DNA of 64,000 nt from Chitinophagaceae bacterium IBVUCB1. Lineage in GTDB: Bacteria; Bacteroidota; Bacteroidia; Chitinophagales; Chitinophagaceae. The notes under the pieces were generated by a model that was given only the letters and a program-made list of their open reading frames with translations, had not been told where the DNA came from and made no database searches. Positions 32,219 to 41,441 of the stretch are shown in pieces; position 1 is the first letter of the stretch, and the number at the start of each line of letters is the position of its first letter. A program made the position numbers and the translations under genes. The stretch spans positions 632,057-696,056 of the forward strand of contig NFUW01000001.1 in the NCBI GenBank assembly GCA_002127285.1, given 5' to 3'.

Positions 32219-33829
32219 ATGGAAGAGATGATGCCACAACAGGAAGCCACTACTACACAACCCGCTATTTTAGTTTGGTGGGGAAACACCCGTTTCACTG
32301 GCAAGGAAAATTACAACCTTACGCAAGACGGACAGCTAATGCAAAATGCAATAGGCAGCCTCAAAGAAAGGGTTATCAGCACCTTGCAAGCAGACACGGC
32401 AGAGATAACACTCAAAGCCCTGAAAGATAAATTCGGCGAGGTAGAAAATAAGTTTAAAGAATTGGCTGCCGAATGGGATGCTACTGCTGACAAATTGAAA
32501 CTGGCAGGCAAGGTAGAACGCATGAAAGACTACCTGCAACATACGGCTGCTGTCGGGGCAATTCAATCTTTTGTTACATCCTTATCAGACTATGAAGATG
32601 CCATTAAAGCTTTGGTAGAAGAAAACCATAATCTGAAAGCTGCATTGGCAAAAGAAGCAGAGGCTTTCGCAACGAGCAATACATGGAAGGAAACCACACA
32701 AGCATTTAAAGACCTTGCAGATAAGTGGAAGCAAATAGGCTATGTAGACAAGCAACGTAACGACGATTTGTGGGCAAAGATTGAAACAGCCAAAAATACT
32801 TTTTACGAACGCAAACGTCAGAATCACGAGGATGTAAACAAGGAACTGCTTCAAAACCTTGACCTTAAAATGGAAATGGTAGAGAAAGCGGAAAAACTGG
32901 CTGCATCGTCTGATTGGAAAGAAACCACCGAGGCCTTTCACAACCTGATGGATGAGTGGAAGAAAACCGGCCGCACCATACACGATAAAAACGAAGAACT
33001 ATGGCACCGTTTCATCACTGCCAAAAATACGTTTTTCGATAAAAAGAAGGCCCACTTCGATAATATACAACAAGAACAGGAAACCAATTTGCTTGCCAAA
33101 ATAGCATTGGCAGAAAAAGCTGAGGCATTGAAAGACAGCACAGAGTGGACACCCACTGCGCAGGCTTTCACCGCATTGATGGACGAATGGAAGAAAATAG
33201 GCCGTGTACCGCAAGACAAGGCAGATGAAGTATGGAACAGGTTTATAGGAGCCAAAGAACATTTCTTTAATGCCAAAAAACATCATACCGAAACCCTGAA
33301 AGTAACCCTGCAAGACAACTATGCCCAAAAGCTGGCATTGGTAAAACGCGCCGAGCAGTTACAACACTCCAACCAATGGCGGGAAGCGACAGATGAAATG
33401 GTGGAACTTATGGACGAGTGGAAAAAAATAGGCCCCGTACCACGCGAACACAACGAGCCTATCTGGGAACAATTCAGCAAGGCGCGCAAAAAATTCTTTG
33501 AGCGTAAAGATGCTAACCGCGAACAACGCAAGCAAATAGCGGAAAAGAACAAAGCACAACGAATAGAGCGTGCACACAGCTTTGTAAAGCAACTGGAAGA
33601 AGAGATAAAAGACGAAAAAGAAAGGCTGGAAGATTTTAAAAACAGCATTCAGAACATAACCCCCGGCCGCAAGGCTGAAGAACTACGGCAGCATCTTGAA
33701 AAACTGATAGCGCAAACCGAAAGTAAAATACAGCACAAACTAACCAAACTGGAAGACGCTAAAAAGCAAATAGCACAAGACCCCGAAGCATTGGCAAACG
33801 ATATAAATAACGAAGTAGAAGAAGCATAA
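32219..33829 (+). CDS. DUF349 coiled-coil protein
   Basis: The 536-residue charged protein holds at least four DUF349 repeats (from about 155 to 430), each of the form W-K-x-T-x-A-F-x-x-L-M-D-E-W-K-K-I-G-x-V...W-x-R-F-x-x-A-K-x-x-F-F. A long C-terminal coiled coil (about 440-520) follows. Such proteins are common in Bacteroidota and are predicted to be cytoplasmic scaffolds; no activity is known. The first 100 residues contain a separate helical region. It ends at a strong terminator shared with the convergent thioredoxin-like gene. Confidence 0.92.
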   Translation: MEEMMPQQEATTTQPAILVWWGNTRFTGKENYNLTQDGQLMQNAIGSLKERVISTLQADTAEITLKALKDKFGEVENKFKELAAEWDATADKLKLAGKVERMKDYLQHTAAVGAIQSFVTSLSDYEDAIKALVEENHNLKAALAKEAEAFATSNTWKETTQAFKDLADKWKQIGYVDKQRNDDLWAKIETAKNTFYERKRQNHEDVNKELLQNLDLKMEMVEKAEKLAASSDWKETTEAFHNLMDEWKKTGRTIHDKNEELWHRFITAKNTFFDKKKAHFDNIQQEQETNLLAKIALAEKAEALKDSTEWTPTAQAFTALMDEWKKIGRVPQDKADEVWNRFIGAKEHFFNAKKHHTETLKVTLQDNYAQKLALVKRAEQLQHSNQWREATDEMVELMDEWKKIGPVPREHNEPIWEQFSKARKKFFERKDANREQRKQIAEKNKAQRIERAHSFVKQLEEEIKDEKERLEDFKNSIQNITPGRKAEELRQHLEKLIAQTESKIQHKLTKLEDAKKQIAQDPEALANDINNEVEEA

Positions 33830-33834
33830 AACAC

Positions 33835-33857
33835 AAGCCCCGAAAAACGGGGCTTTT
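33835..33857. terminator. bidirectional terminator
   Basis: AAGCCCCG (33835-33842), AAAAA, CGGGGCTT (33848-33855) followed by TT; stem of 8 bp between convergent DUF349 and thioredoxin-like genes. Confidence 0.85.
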
Positions 33858-33863
33858 ATCATA

Positions 33864-34373
33864 TTATTCCTTAATGGCTGCTAATAACTCTTCAATCTTA
33901 GCCCCGCCATTGAAAAGCTTAACAAATTTTTTCTTCTTATCGTAAATGGCAATGCCTGGTACAGAAGTCAGCTTATAAAAACCGGCAAAGAAAAAATCTA
34001 CGTCTTTACCGAAAGTGATATTCTTATACCTGTTCAGTTTATACTTGGCTGCAAAGTTTTTTATCTGATACAAGTCCATAAAAGAGAACATATATATCTG
34101 TACGTCCTGCATTTCTTCCATATGATTGCGCATAGAGTCGGCCATATGCTGGCAATGCTCGCAATCGGGACTAAAGAGCATCAATACGGTTTTCTTTCCT
34201 TGTTTTATATTATAGGTATTTAAAACGGTCGTGCTATCCATCATTTGCAGCCTGAATGCAGGCAATTCCGGATGCTGTAAATATGGCAGCGAGTCATTGG
34301 CAGTCTGCGCATACAGATTGACCCCAACAAAAATTGACAGTAATAACAGTATAGCTTTCAGTTTCATAAACAT
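33864..34373 (-). CDS. exported thioredoxin-like protein (TlpA/DUF5106-like)
   Basis: The 169-residue protein has a signal peptide (MKLKAILLLLSIFVGVNLYAQ) and a thioredoxin fold with the redox motif SPDCEHC (C71-x2-C74 from the first Met), an expected cis-proline at TSVPGIAIYD and C-terminal KKFVKLFNGG. It would act as a periplasmic thiol reductase or oxidase. Both ATG 34373 and ATG 34367 are possible starts; a TACATTTG promoter box lies at 34389-34396. Confidence 0.9.
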   Translation of the reverse strand: MFMKLKAILLLLSIFVGVNLYAQTANDSLPYLQHPELPAFRLQMMDSTTVLNTYNIKQGKKTVLMLFSPDCEHCQHMADSMRNHMEEMQDVQIYMFSFMDLYQIKNFAAKYKLNRYKNITFGKDVDFFFAGFYKLTSVPGIAIYDKKKKFVKLFNGGAKIEELLAAIKE

Positions 34374-34388
34374 ATTTCCGTTAGGTTA

Positions 34389-34396
34389 CAAATGTA
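34389..34396 (-). promoter_or_regulatory. -7 box (TACATTTG) of the thioredoxin-like gene
   Basis: The minus strand reads TACATTTG 15 nt upstream of the first ATG. Confidence 0.55.
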
Positions 34397-34459
34397 AGGA
34401 AGTCTTCTTTTTAAGATAGCAATAGGTTTGTTAACTTCATAGCGTAGTATCGGCAACCT

Positions 34460-37400
34460 ATGATAGTCAACGAAGAAATATTCCTGAAACGATATAATAA
34501 CCTGAACGAGCAGCAGCGGCAAGCGGTAGATAACATCTACGGACCCGTGATGGTGATAGCAGGCCCCGGCACTGGCAAAACGGAAGTATTGTCTGTGCGA
34601 ATAGCCAACCTGCTACGCAGCGATGCGCAAGTGCAGCCACAGGAAATCCTCTGCCTTACCTATACCGATGAGGCGACCAATGCCATGCGCCGCAGACTGG
34701 TACAGATAATAGGCACTGCTGCCCACAAGGTGAACATCTGCACATTCCATGCTTTTTGTAATAACGTTATTCAAAATAACAGCGAATACTTCAGCCTGCG
34801 TACACTGCAACCCATTACCGATTTGGAACGGACGGAACTACTATACGAATTACTGGATGAACTGCCAAGCGGACACATACTGCGTAAGCTAAGCGGACAA
34901 ATCTATTACGACGCAGGCAGGCTGAACCGCCTGTTCGATATGATGAAGCGCGAAAACATAACACCGCAGCAAATAGTTGATGCTGCTGATGCGCAAATAG
35001 CCGCTATGCCCGATGATGAAAAATATGTGTATAAAAGAAATGGCAAAGGCTACCAGAAAGGCGACCTGAAGCAGGCAGAGATAGATGAAGAAACCCGCAA
35101 GCTGACGCAAACAAAAGCCGCAGCCCTACTCTTTGATGTGTACACCGAAAAGATGAAACAGAAAGGTCGTTACGATTTTAACGACATGATAATATGGGTA
35201 CTTGATGCATTCAAAAATAACGAAGCGTTATTACTCAGCTATCAGGAAAGGCATCAGTTTATATTAGTAGATGAGTTTCAGGATACCAATGGCGCGCAAA
35301 GTGATTTACTGCATTTGCTTACCGATTTTTGGGAAGACCCCAACATATTTGTAGTGGGCGATGACGACCAGTCTATTTACGAATTTCAGGGTGCGCGCAT
35401 ACGCAACATACTCGATTTCTATCAGCAATACAAAGCTACCATCAAACTGATAGTATTACCGCAAAACTACCGCTCATCCCAGTTGATACTCGATAAGGCT
35501 ATGGCTACCATCAATAATAATGAGCAAAGACTCATCAGGCAGTTGGACGATGTATTATTAGACAAAAATATAGTAGCCTCGGCAGATAGGTTTCGTAATG
35601 GCAATGACACTGTAACACCTGTAGTAAAAGTGTATAATAATATTCTGCAAGAAGAGGCAGATATTGTGATGCAGATAGAAGCCTTGCAAAAAGAAGGTAT
35701 CGCCCTCAACCATGTAGCCGTGTTATATGCACAGCACAAGCAGGCAGATAATATCATCAGCCTGATGGAACGAAAAGGCATACCCTACACTGTTAAGAAA
35801 CCTGTCAATGTATTGGAACTGCCGCTGATACAGCAAATCATCAATATATTCTTCTACCTGAACGATGAGCGAAATGAACCGTTCAGCAGCGAGGCTCGTT
35901 TATTCGAGATAATGCACGCTCCGTATTACGGCATATCGCCCATAGATGTAGCTACTTTATCATTGCACATCAATAATAATAAGTCGAAAGACAAAAGCCT
36001 GAGTGTATGGCGTTTGGTTATCAATAATACACTGCTATTAGAGAGCATGAATTTGGCATCTGCCAAATTCATAACCCGACTTGGCAGAAGCCTTGATAAT
36101 TGGCTGCAAGAACAAAACAACCTGCCACTACCCCTGCTGCTTGAAAAAATAATCTACGAAAGCGGCATGATGGCTTACCTGCTAAAGCAGGCAGACCATG
36201 TGTGGCATGTACAGGTTGTCAATACGTTTTTCGATTTTGTAAAGGAGTCTTACGGCAGAGATGCCAAACTGAATGTACCCGCCCTGCTGCGTATGATAGA
36301 ACGTATGCTCGATGAAAACATAAGCATACCAATACAAAAAGTAGTACAAAACGAAAACGGTGTACGCTTCTACACCGCGCACGGTGCAAAGGGAAATGAG
36401 TTTGAATATGTTTTTCTGATAGGTTGTACCAAAAACTTTTGGGAAGCCAAAGCAGCGAACAACAACCAATACAAACTGCCCGATGGCATCACTAATACAC
36501 AAGACGATGCTGATAAATCGTACAAAACAGAAGTAGCTCGTCGCTTATTCTATGTTGCCCTTACCCGCGCTAAAAAACACTTGTACGTATCGTATGCCGC
36601 CAACGACAATAATGGCAAAGCATTGGAAAACTCCATCTTTATAGATGAGATAAGCCAAGCAGACGAACGCATCAATCAGTCGATAGCAACAGAAGATATT
36701 ATACAGCATATACAGTGGGCATTGCAACCCGTGCCTGATGTACGCATCAAGCTGGCAAACGGTCAATGGATAGACTATATGCTGCAACAGTTTATCATGA
36801 GCTATACCTCACTATCCAAATACCTGCGCTGCCCGCTTACTTTCTATTACGAAAACATATTGCGTGTACCGTTCCTGAAAAGCGATGCCTTGGCTTTTGG
36901 TAGTGCTGTGCACTATGCACTGGAACGTATGTATAAGCTGATGAAAGATAATAGCGGTAGCTTCCCCCCGCTTGATGATGTAATAGCAGCTTTCAAATCA
37001 GAAATGTATCGCGAACGCGAATCGTTTACAGATATTCAATTCGACAGGCGCATGGAGCAAGGCACTACACTGTTAGACTCTTATTACAACAAATACATTA
37101 CTACACTACCCACAAATGTTGAGATAGAATATAAAGTAGGGCGTTATGTGCTGGATGGGGTACCTGTTACAGGCAAGATAGACCTGATAGCCATAGCAGA
37201 CGATGGCTGCAAAGTAATAGATTATAAAACCGGCGACCCGGACAGGTCGTCAAATACATATACTGCACCACCCAATGACAAAGAACCCAATGGCGGAGAC
37301 TACTGGCGGCAGATGCTCTTTTACAAAATCATCCTCGAGAATCACCCCGATAGGCAATGGATTGTTAAAGAAGGCTTGTTTGACTATGTAGAAAAAGGGC

Positions 37401-37609
37401 GAAAGACCAATGAGTACAAGCGCATTACGATACCTTTTGTAGGCCAGCACGAAGACATTGTGCGCTTGCAAATGAAGAATGCCTATGCAGGTATTATGAA
37501 TCATGAATTTGACAAGGGCTGCGGTAAAGAAGAATGTAACTGGTGCAATTTTGCCAAGCGTTATGAACTGATACGTCCTGAAGAAGAAGTAGAGATTGAT
37601 GATGTGTAG
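34460..37609 (+). CDS. UvrD/Rep-family helicase with C-terminal PD-(D/E)XK nuclease domain
   Basis: The 1,049-residue protein has SF1A helicase motifs: Walker A AGPGTGKTE (34-42), VDEFQDTN (motif II), VGDDDQSIYEFQGA (III), LPQNYRSS (IV), YTAHGAKGNEFE (V) and RRLFYVALTRAK (VI). From about residue 780 it carries a RecB-like nuclease domain: YTSLSKYLRCPLTFYY, FGSAVHYALE, GKIDLIAI...KVIDYKTGD. Four cysteines (about 791, then CGKEECNWC near 1020) suggest an AddB-like [4Fe-4S] staple. A combined helicase-nuclease of this kind could process DNA ends like AddA/AdnB, but no partner is adjacent. Confidence 0.93.
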   Translation: MIVNEEIFLKRYNNLNEQQRQAVDNIYGPVMVIAGPGTGKTEVLSVRIANLLRSDAQVQPQEILCLTYTDEATNAMRRRLVQIIGTAAHKVNICTFHAFCNNVIQNNSEYFSLRTLQPITDLERTELLYELLDELPSGHILRKLSGQIYYDAGRLNRLFDMMKRENITPQQIVDAADAQIAAMPDDEKYVYKRNGKGYQKGDLKQAEIDEETRKLTQTKAAALLFDVYTEKMKQKGRYDFNDMIIWVLDAFKNNEALLLSYQERHQFILVDEFQDTNGAQSDLLHLLTDFWEDPNIFVVGDDDQSIYEFQGARIRNILDFYQQYKATIKLIVLPQNYRSSQLILDKAMATINNNEQRLIRQLDDVLLDKNIVASADRFRNGNDTVTPVVKVYNNILQEEADIVMQIEALQKEGIALNHVAVLYAQHKQADNIISLMERKGIPYTVKKPVNVLELPLIQQIINIFFYLNDERNEPFSSEARLFEIMHAPYYGISPIDVATLSLHINNNKSKDKSLSVWRLVINNTLLLESMNLASAKFITRLGRSLDNWLQEQNNLPLPLLLEKIIYESGMMAYLLKQADHVWHVQVVNTFFDFVKESYGRDAKLNVPALLRMIERMLDENISIPIQKVVQNENGVRFYTAHGAKGNEFEYVFLIGCTKNFWEAKAANNNQYKLPDGITNTQDDADKSYKTEVARRLFYVALTRAKKHLYVSYAANDNNGKALENSIFIDEISQADERINQSIATEDIIQHIQWALQPVPDVRIKLANGQWIDYMLQQFIMSYTSLSKYLRCPLTFYYENILRVPFLKSDALAFGSAVHYALERMYKLMKDNSGSFPPLDDVIAAFKSEMYRERESFTDIQFDRRMEQGTTLLDSYYNKYITTLPTNVEIEYKVGRYVLDGVPVTGKIDLIAIADDGCKVIDYKTGDPDRSSNTYTAPPNDKEPNGGDYWRQMLFYKIILENHPDRQWIVKEGLFDYVEKGRKTNEYKRITIPFVGQHEDIVRLQMKNAYAGIMNHEFDKGCGKEECNWCNFAKRYELIRPEEEVEIDDV

Positions 37610-37621
37610 TAAAAAATTATT

Positions 37622-38017
37622 ATGGTTAGATTGACTATTCTGTTGCTATTACTAACTTTCAAATGTTTTGCTCAAAAAGCAGATAGTGTTGGTGTTGATA
37701 ATAATGCTTTACTTAATTATAAAGAGGCAATTTTATTTAACAATCACTTTCAGTATCATAGGGAAGGTTTTGATTTCTCACATAAAAGAATATTATTTGT
37801 TACCGGCTCATCTGCGTCATATCTACAAACAAAAAAAGAATATTTTGCTCTGCTGAAAAAAAATAATACCCCTTCAGGTTCAGCACTTGGCAGAGTGTAT
37901 ATTTTCAGAGAAAAAGACAAAAAAATATTTCCCGAATACGATGCTGTAATATACTATTACACTAAAGTTATTTTTGGCACTAGTAACCTGAAACGAATAA
38001 AACGTCATCAAGACTAG
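37622..38017 (+). CDS. hypothetical exported protein
   Basis: The 131-residue protein starts 12 bp after the helicase stop. It has a signal peptide (MVRLTILLLLLTFKCFAQK) and a basic body with RILFVTGSSASYLQTKKEYF and GRVYIFREKDKKIFPEYDAVIYYY. The A+T content is higher than that of the helicase gene. I do not recognise a family. Confidence 0.6.
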   Translation: MVRLTILLLLLTFKCFAQKADSVGVDNNALLNYKEAILFNNHFQYHREGFDFSHKRILFVTGSSASYLQTKKEYFALLKKNNTPSGSALGRVYIFREKDKKIFPEYDAVIYYYTKVIFGTSNLKRIKRHQD

Positions 38018-38024
38018 AAGTTAA

Positions 38025-38264
38025 CTAACTATCAAACATTCCCCGCTTTTCAAAAGGCTGCTTATAGCCATCTGTCATAAACACGTACTTACCTGATGGC
38101 AATCCCTTTGTACTAACGCTATAGCTCTGCGAGCCCGGTACAAACCTGCCCTGCCTTATCAATTGCCCGTCGGGCGTTGTTATACGGTAGGTGATATGTT
38201 CATCGGTTATGCTGCTTAGTACCACACGCACTTCCTGCGTCAGTTGGCTGTACATAACTACCAT
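38025..38264 (-). CDS. small protein resembling a T9SS sorting domain fragment
   Basis: The 79-residue frame encodes a beta-rich sequence (VRVVLSSITDEHITYRI, GQLIRQGRFVPGSQSYSVS, GLPSGKYVFMTDG) similar to the type A T9SS C-terminal domain, whose usual form is Y-x-l-x-d-x-x-G-x-x-v followed by L-x-x-G-x-Y-x-l. It has no signal peptide or passenger. It may be the remnant of a larger secreted protein or a short free-standing gene. ATG 38264 or 38255. Confidence 0.55.
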   Translation of the reverse strand: MVVMYSQLTQEVRVVLSSITDEHITYRITTPDGQLIRQGRFVPGSQSYSVSTKGLPSGKYVFMTDGYKQPFEKRGMFDS

Positions 38265-38352
38265 AACATATAGAGATTAGCATAAAGCTACTACCCCAAT
38301 GTAAGGCTACCGTTATGCAACTGTTATGTATATGCTACCTTACTATTAAATG

Positions 38353-38380
38353 AAAGCGGGTGGCAAATGCCACCCGCTTT
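38353..38380 (-). terminator. terminator of the DUF5723-OmpA gene
   Basis: AAAGCGGGTGGC (38353-38364), AAAT, GCCACCCGCTTT (38369-38380): perfect 12-bp stem, followed on the minus strand by CATTTAATAG. Confidence 0.8.
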
Positions 38381-38404
38381 GTATTGTTTAATACCGGTTA
38401 AGTA

Positions 38405-40681
38405 TTAGTTCTTCAGTTTCAAATCCATCGCAACGCGGCGGTTCTTAGCACGGCCTGCAGCAGTTTTGTTGCTTGCTACCGGCTTAGTATCACCAAAGCC
38501 ATCATCGCTCAGTCTTTCTGCAGCTATACCTTTCGATACGAAGTATGCCTTAACAGATGCAGCACGGTCTTTAGACAGTTGCATGTTCTTCTCCGGCTTA
38601 CCTGTATTATCTGTATGACCTTCGATAGTCATCATATAATCAGGATAATCCTTAAGAATCTTCACAACTTCGTCCAGCAGCTTATTAGATGTCTTCTTGA
38701 TAGTTGCTTTACCCAAATCGAACTGGATAGCTGTTGCAGCAAATGCAAGGCGTTTCTTAACCTGTACACTTACTTCAGGACAACCGAAGTTGTTTACTGT
38801 ACCTGCAACTGTAGGACACTTATCCAAGTGGTCAGCTACACCGTCGTTATCCGTATCAGGGCAGCCTTCGTTAGCTATCGGGCCGGCAGCCGTAGGACAC
38901 TTATCTACGTTGTCAGCTATACCATCACCATCCGTATCAGGACAGCCTTTGTATTGTGCCAAACCAGCTAAATCAGGACAAGCGTCATCTATATCAGCTA
39001 CGCCATCTTTATCGCGGTCTGGGCAGCCTTGCATAGCTACATCACCCGCTTCGGCAGGGCAACGGTCTTCAGCATCAGCTACGCCATCCAGGTCAGCATC
39101 CGGACAACCTGCAGCAGTTTTAGAACCAGCTACGTCAGGACACTTATCATCTTTATCCAGTATGCCGTCACCATCTTTATCAGGGTTAGGGCAACCTTTC
39201 ATTTCCCAAACACCTTTTTCGTTTTTACACTTGTCTTTGCGGTTCGATACCAGGTCGCCATCGCTATCTCTTGGTTTCTTTTTGTTAAACGGAACAGACG
39301 CACCGAAGTACATGTTCATGCCATAACCATCACCAAAGAAAGAAAGCATGTCGTCGCTACCGAAGAAGAAGCCACCTACACGGATGCCGGCACCTGCTTT
39401 AATGCCTTTAGACAATGTGCTGTAAGTAATAGGCAATCCAAAGCTGAATACGCGTGTATCAAAACGAGGAGTCAATGTTATCTGGCTATACAGTGTATTG
39501 CCATAACGCAGGCGGTCAGCAATGTTAGCCATGTATGTAGCATTTACATACAAGCCACCTACAGCATGGTAATCCAAACCTACAACTAATGCTGTAGGCA
39601 GACCTACTTTCGTTGTAGTAGCCGCTTGGCTCAAAGCTAGGCCTCTTTGATTAAGATACCTTGACAATGAATCGAAATTATAAATATTGTTAGCTATACT
39701 GTCACCAAAAAGGCCAGTACCATTTCCTGTGAATTTAGATTCTTTGTTGTTTGATGAATAACTGATAGAACCAAGGTCTGTAACAGCAGCAGAGAAACGC
39801 AAAAGATATTGATTTTTGCTATTGTCGCTGATGCCGGTTTTACCATCCATATCATACTTATAGCTTTGGTATTTGGGGCGGAACTCATATACTACACCTA
39901 AATCAAAACCAAATCCACGACCGGCATTACCGAAAAAGTTGCTGGTAGCATCGTTACCACCTTCTACTGCTACGCCGCCTTGTGCATAACTCAGGTCTGT
40001 ATTTGTTACATTGAACTGGGTTTGATTATTTGGCGCACTGATAAATGTTGCGTTCAGGTTACGGCTTACAAGGCTTGCATAGCCTGCACCCATCAAATAG
40101 CGTGCAGTAAAGCCACCCTTTACCTGATGCTTTCTTTTCTGCCAGATAACACCACCATAGCTAAGACCCAGTTCAGACCACAAATGCGTGGTAAAGTTGA
40201 AATTATCAGCCCTCACATTCACACCTGCTTGCGGGTTGAAGTTTGTGTCTGTAACGTTACGATACAGGTTTTGGTTCATGTTATGAAACTGAGCCATACC
40301 GCGCAGGCGCGTTGTTATAGCCACGCCATGCTTGTTGCCAATACTGAACATGAAACCAGGACCACGCACCTCTGCTGTTGGCAGCAGTATGCTGAACTTG
40401 TCATTATTGCTGAATGTAAGTGATTTAGACAGGTTGTCGCCATCCAATACACCGCTGAATATATCGCCCGCGTTGAACTTAGCGAGGCTGTTATCAGCAC
40501 CGATGTTCATTGAAAACAGGTCAACAGTAAACTTGTGGCGAGAGTCTGCCAGATTTGCCGGGTTCAAATAAAGGCTATTGGTTCCGCTCCAGTTGCTGGT
40601 AGCTACCCCAAAGTACCTTTGCGCATCTGTAACTACCGGCAATGTAGCTGCTAATGCCAACGTGAGTGTAAACTTTCTCAT
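38405..40681 (-). CDS. DUF5723 porin with TSP3 repeats and OmpA domain
   Basis: The 758-residue protein has a signal peptide, a DUF5723-type beta barrel (about 20-455; RYFGVATSNWSGTNSLYLNPANLADSRHKF), six calcium-binding thrombospondin type 3 repeats (about 465-620; repeated DxDGDGxxDxxDxCP units) and a C-terminal OmpA domain (about 640-758; MMTIEGHTDNTG and GRAKNRRVAMDLK), which binds peptidoglycan. It should tie the outer membrane to the wall. The ATG 40681 is preferred because it starts the signal peptide; the frame reaches further upstream. The 300 bp upstream (40682-40982) hold no other gene. Confidence 0.93.
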   Translation of the reverse strand: MRKFTLTLALAATLPVVTDAQRYFGVATSNWSGTNSLYLNPANLADSRHKFTVDLFSMNIGADNSLAKFNAGDIFSGVLDGDNLSKSLTFSNNDKFSILLPTAEVRGPGFMFSIGNKHGVAITTRLRGMAQFHNMNQNLYRNVTDTNFNPQAGVNVRADNFNFTTHLWSELGLSYGGVIWQKRKHQVKGGFTARYLMGAGYASLVSRNLNATFISAPNNQTQFNVTNTDLSYAQGGVAVEGGNDATSNFFGNAGRGFGFDLGVVYEFRPKYQSYKYDMDGKTGISDNSKNQYLLRFSAAVTDLGSISYSSNNKESKFTGNGTGLFGDSIANNIYNFDSLSRYLNQRGLALSQAATTTKVGLPTALVVGLDYHAVGGLYVNATYMANIADRLRYGNTLYSQITLTPRFDTRVFSFGLPITYSTLSKGIKAGAGIRVGGFFFGSDDMLSFFGDGYGMNMYFGASVPFNKKKPRDSDGDLVSNRKDKCKNEKGVWEMKGCPNPDKDGDGILDKDDKCPDVAGSKTAAGCPDADLDGVADAEDRCPAEAGDVAMQGCPDRDKDGVADIDDACPDLAGLAQYKGCPDTDGDGIADNVDKCPTAAGPIANEGCPDTDNDGVADHLDKCPTVAGTVNNFGCPEVSVQVKKRLAFAATAIQFDLGKATIKKTSNKLLDEVVKILKDYPDYMMTIEGHTDNTGKPEKNMQLSKDRAASVKAYFVSKGIAAERLSDDGFGDTKPVASNKTAAGRAKNRRVAMDLKLKN

Positions 40682-40982
40682 ATAGTGGTGTTTGATTCTC
40701 TTGATTATTTTAACATTCTCCTTAACACATACCATGCCAACACAAAAACATTAACAAAAAAATATATTTTATTCTTTTTTGCGCTGCAAAGCAACGAAAA
40801 ACTTTCCGTACTATGAAAAGAATAATGGTTTTATTCTTTTACCAATGCGTTAAATACTGCCTTATTAAAAAAAATGATAACGCAAAAATAGAAGTTATTC
40901 TACAAAATTACTATACCGCATTAGCGGTATTTATGATGCGTATTTCTACGTTAGAAAAGAGAAAGACAGAAAACTTAGCAGA
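40682..40982. other. intergenic region upstream of the OmpA-type gene
   Basis: Apart from the expected promoter of the minus-strand OmpA-type gene, which has no exact TAnnTTTG box, the region is AT-rich and I see no gene or clear structure. A plus-strand frame here has no coding features. Confidence 0.6.
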
Positions 40983-41438
40983 TTATATCGCCATCTTATC
41001 TACACGGCGCTCGTGCCTACCACCTTCAAATGCAATACTCAAAAAAGTATCTATCATACCAAATGCAAGCTCTTGCGATACAAACCTGGCAGGTACACAT
41101 ATAATATTGGCATTATTGTGCTGGCGTGCCAGTGCGGCTATTTCTTCATTCCAGCATAGGGCTGCACGTACGCCCTTATGTTTATTGGCAGTCATGCACA
41201 CACCATTACCACTCCCGCATATCAGTATGCCTACAGATGCAGCACCTGTGCTTACCATGTCGGCTACCGGATGTGCATAGTCGGGGTAGTCAGTGCTATC
41301 AGTGCTATATGTTCCTTTGTCTTCAACAGTCCAGCCGTTTTGTTGCAGTAGTGCCTTAACAGCTTCTTTCAGTTCGTAGCCTGCATGGTCGCAACCAAGT
41401 GCCAGTGGTAATTGCTGATTGAAAACAGTAGGTAACAT
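40983..41438 (-). CDS. rpiB: ribose-5-phosphate isomerase B
   Basis: RpiB interconverts ribose 5-phosphate and ribulose 5-phosphate. The 151-residue protein shows GCDHAGYELKEAV near residue 15, DYPDYAHPVA, and the phosphate-binding CGSGNGVCMTANKHKGVRAALCW. It follows tatC with 3 bp between. Confidence 0.96.
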   Translation of the reverse strand: MLPTVFNQQLPLALGCDHAGYELKEAVKALLQQNGWTVEDKGTYSTDSTDYPDYAHPVADMVSTGAASVGILICGSGNGVCMTANKHKGVRAALCWNEEIAALARQHNNANIICVPARFVSQELAFGMIDTFLSIAFEGGRHERRVDKMAI

Positions 41439-41441
41439 AGC

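Noticed and set aside
40813-41280. 155-codon plus-strand frame upstream of the OmpA-type gene
   Set aside because: Two thirds of it lies antisense to rpiB and the rest is AT-rich intergenic DNA with no coding signal.
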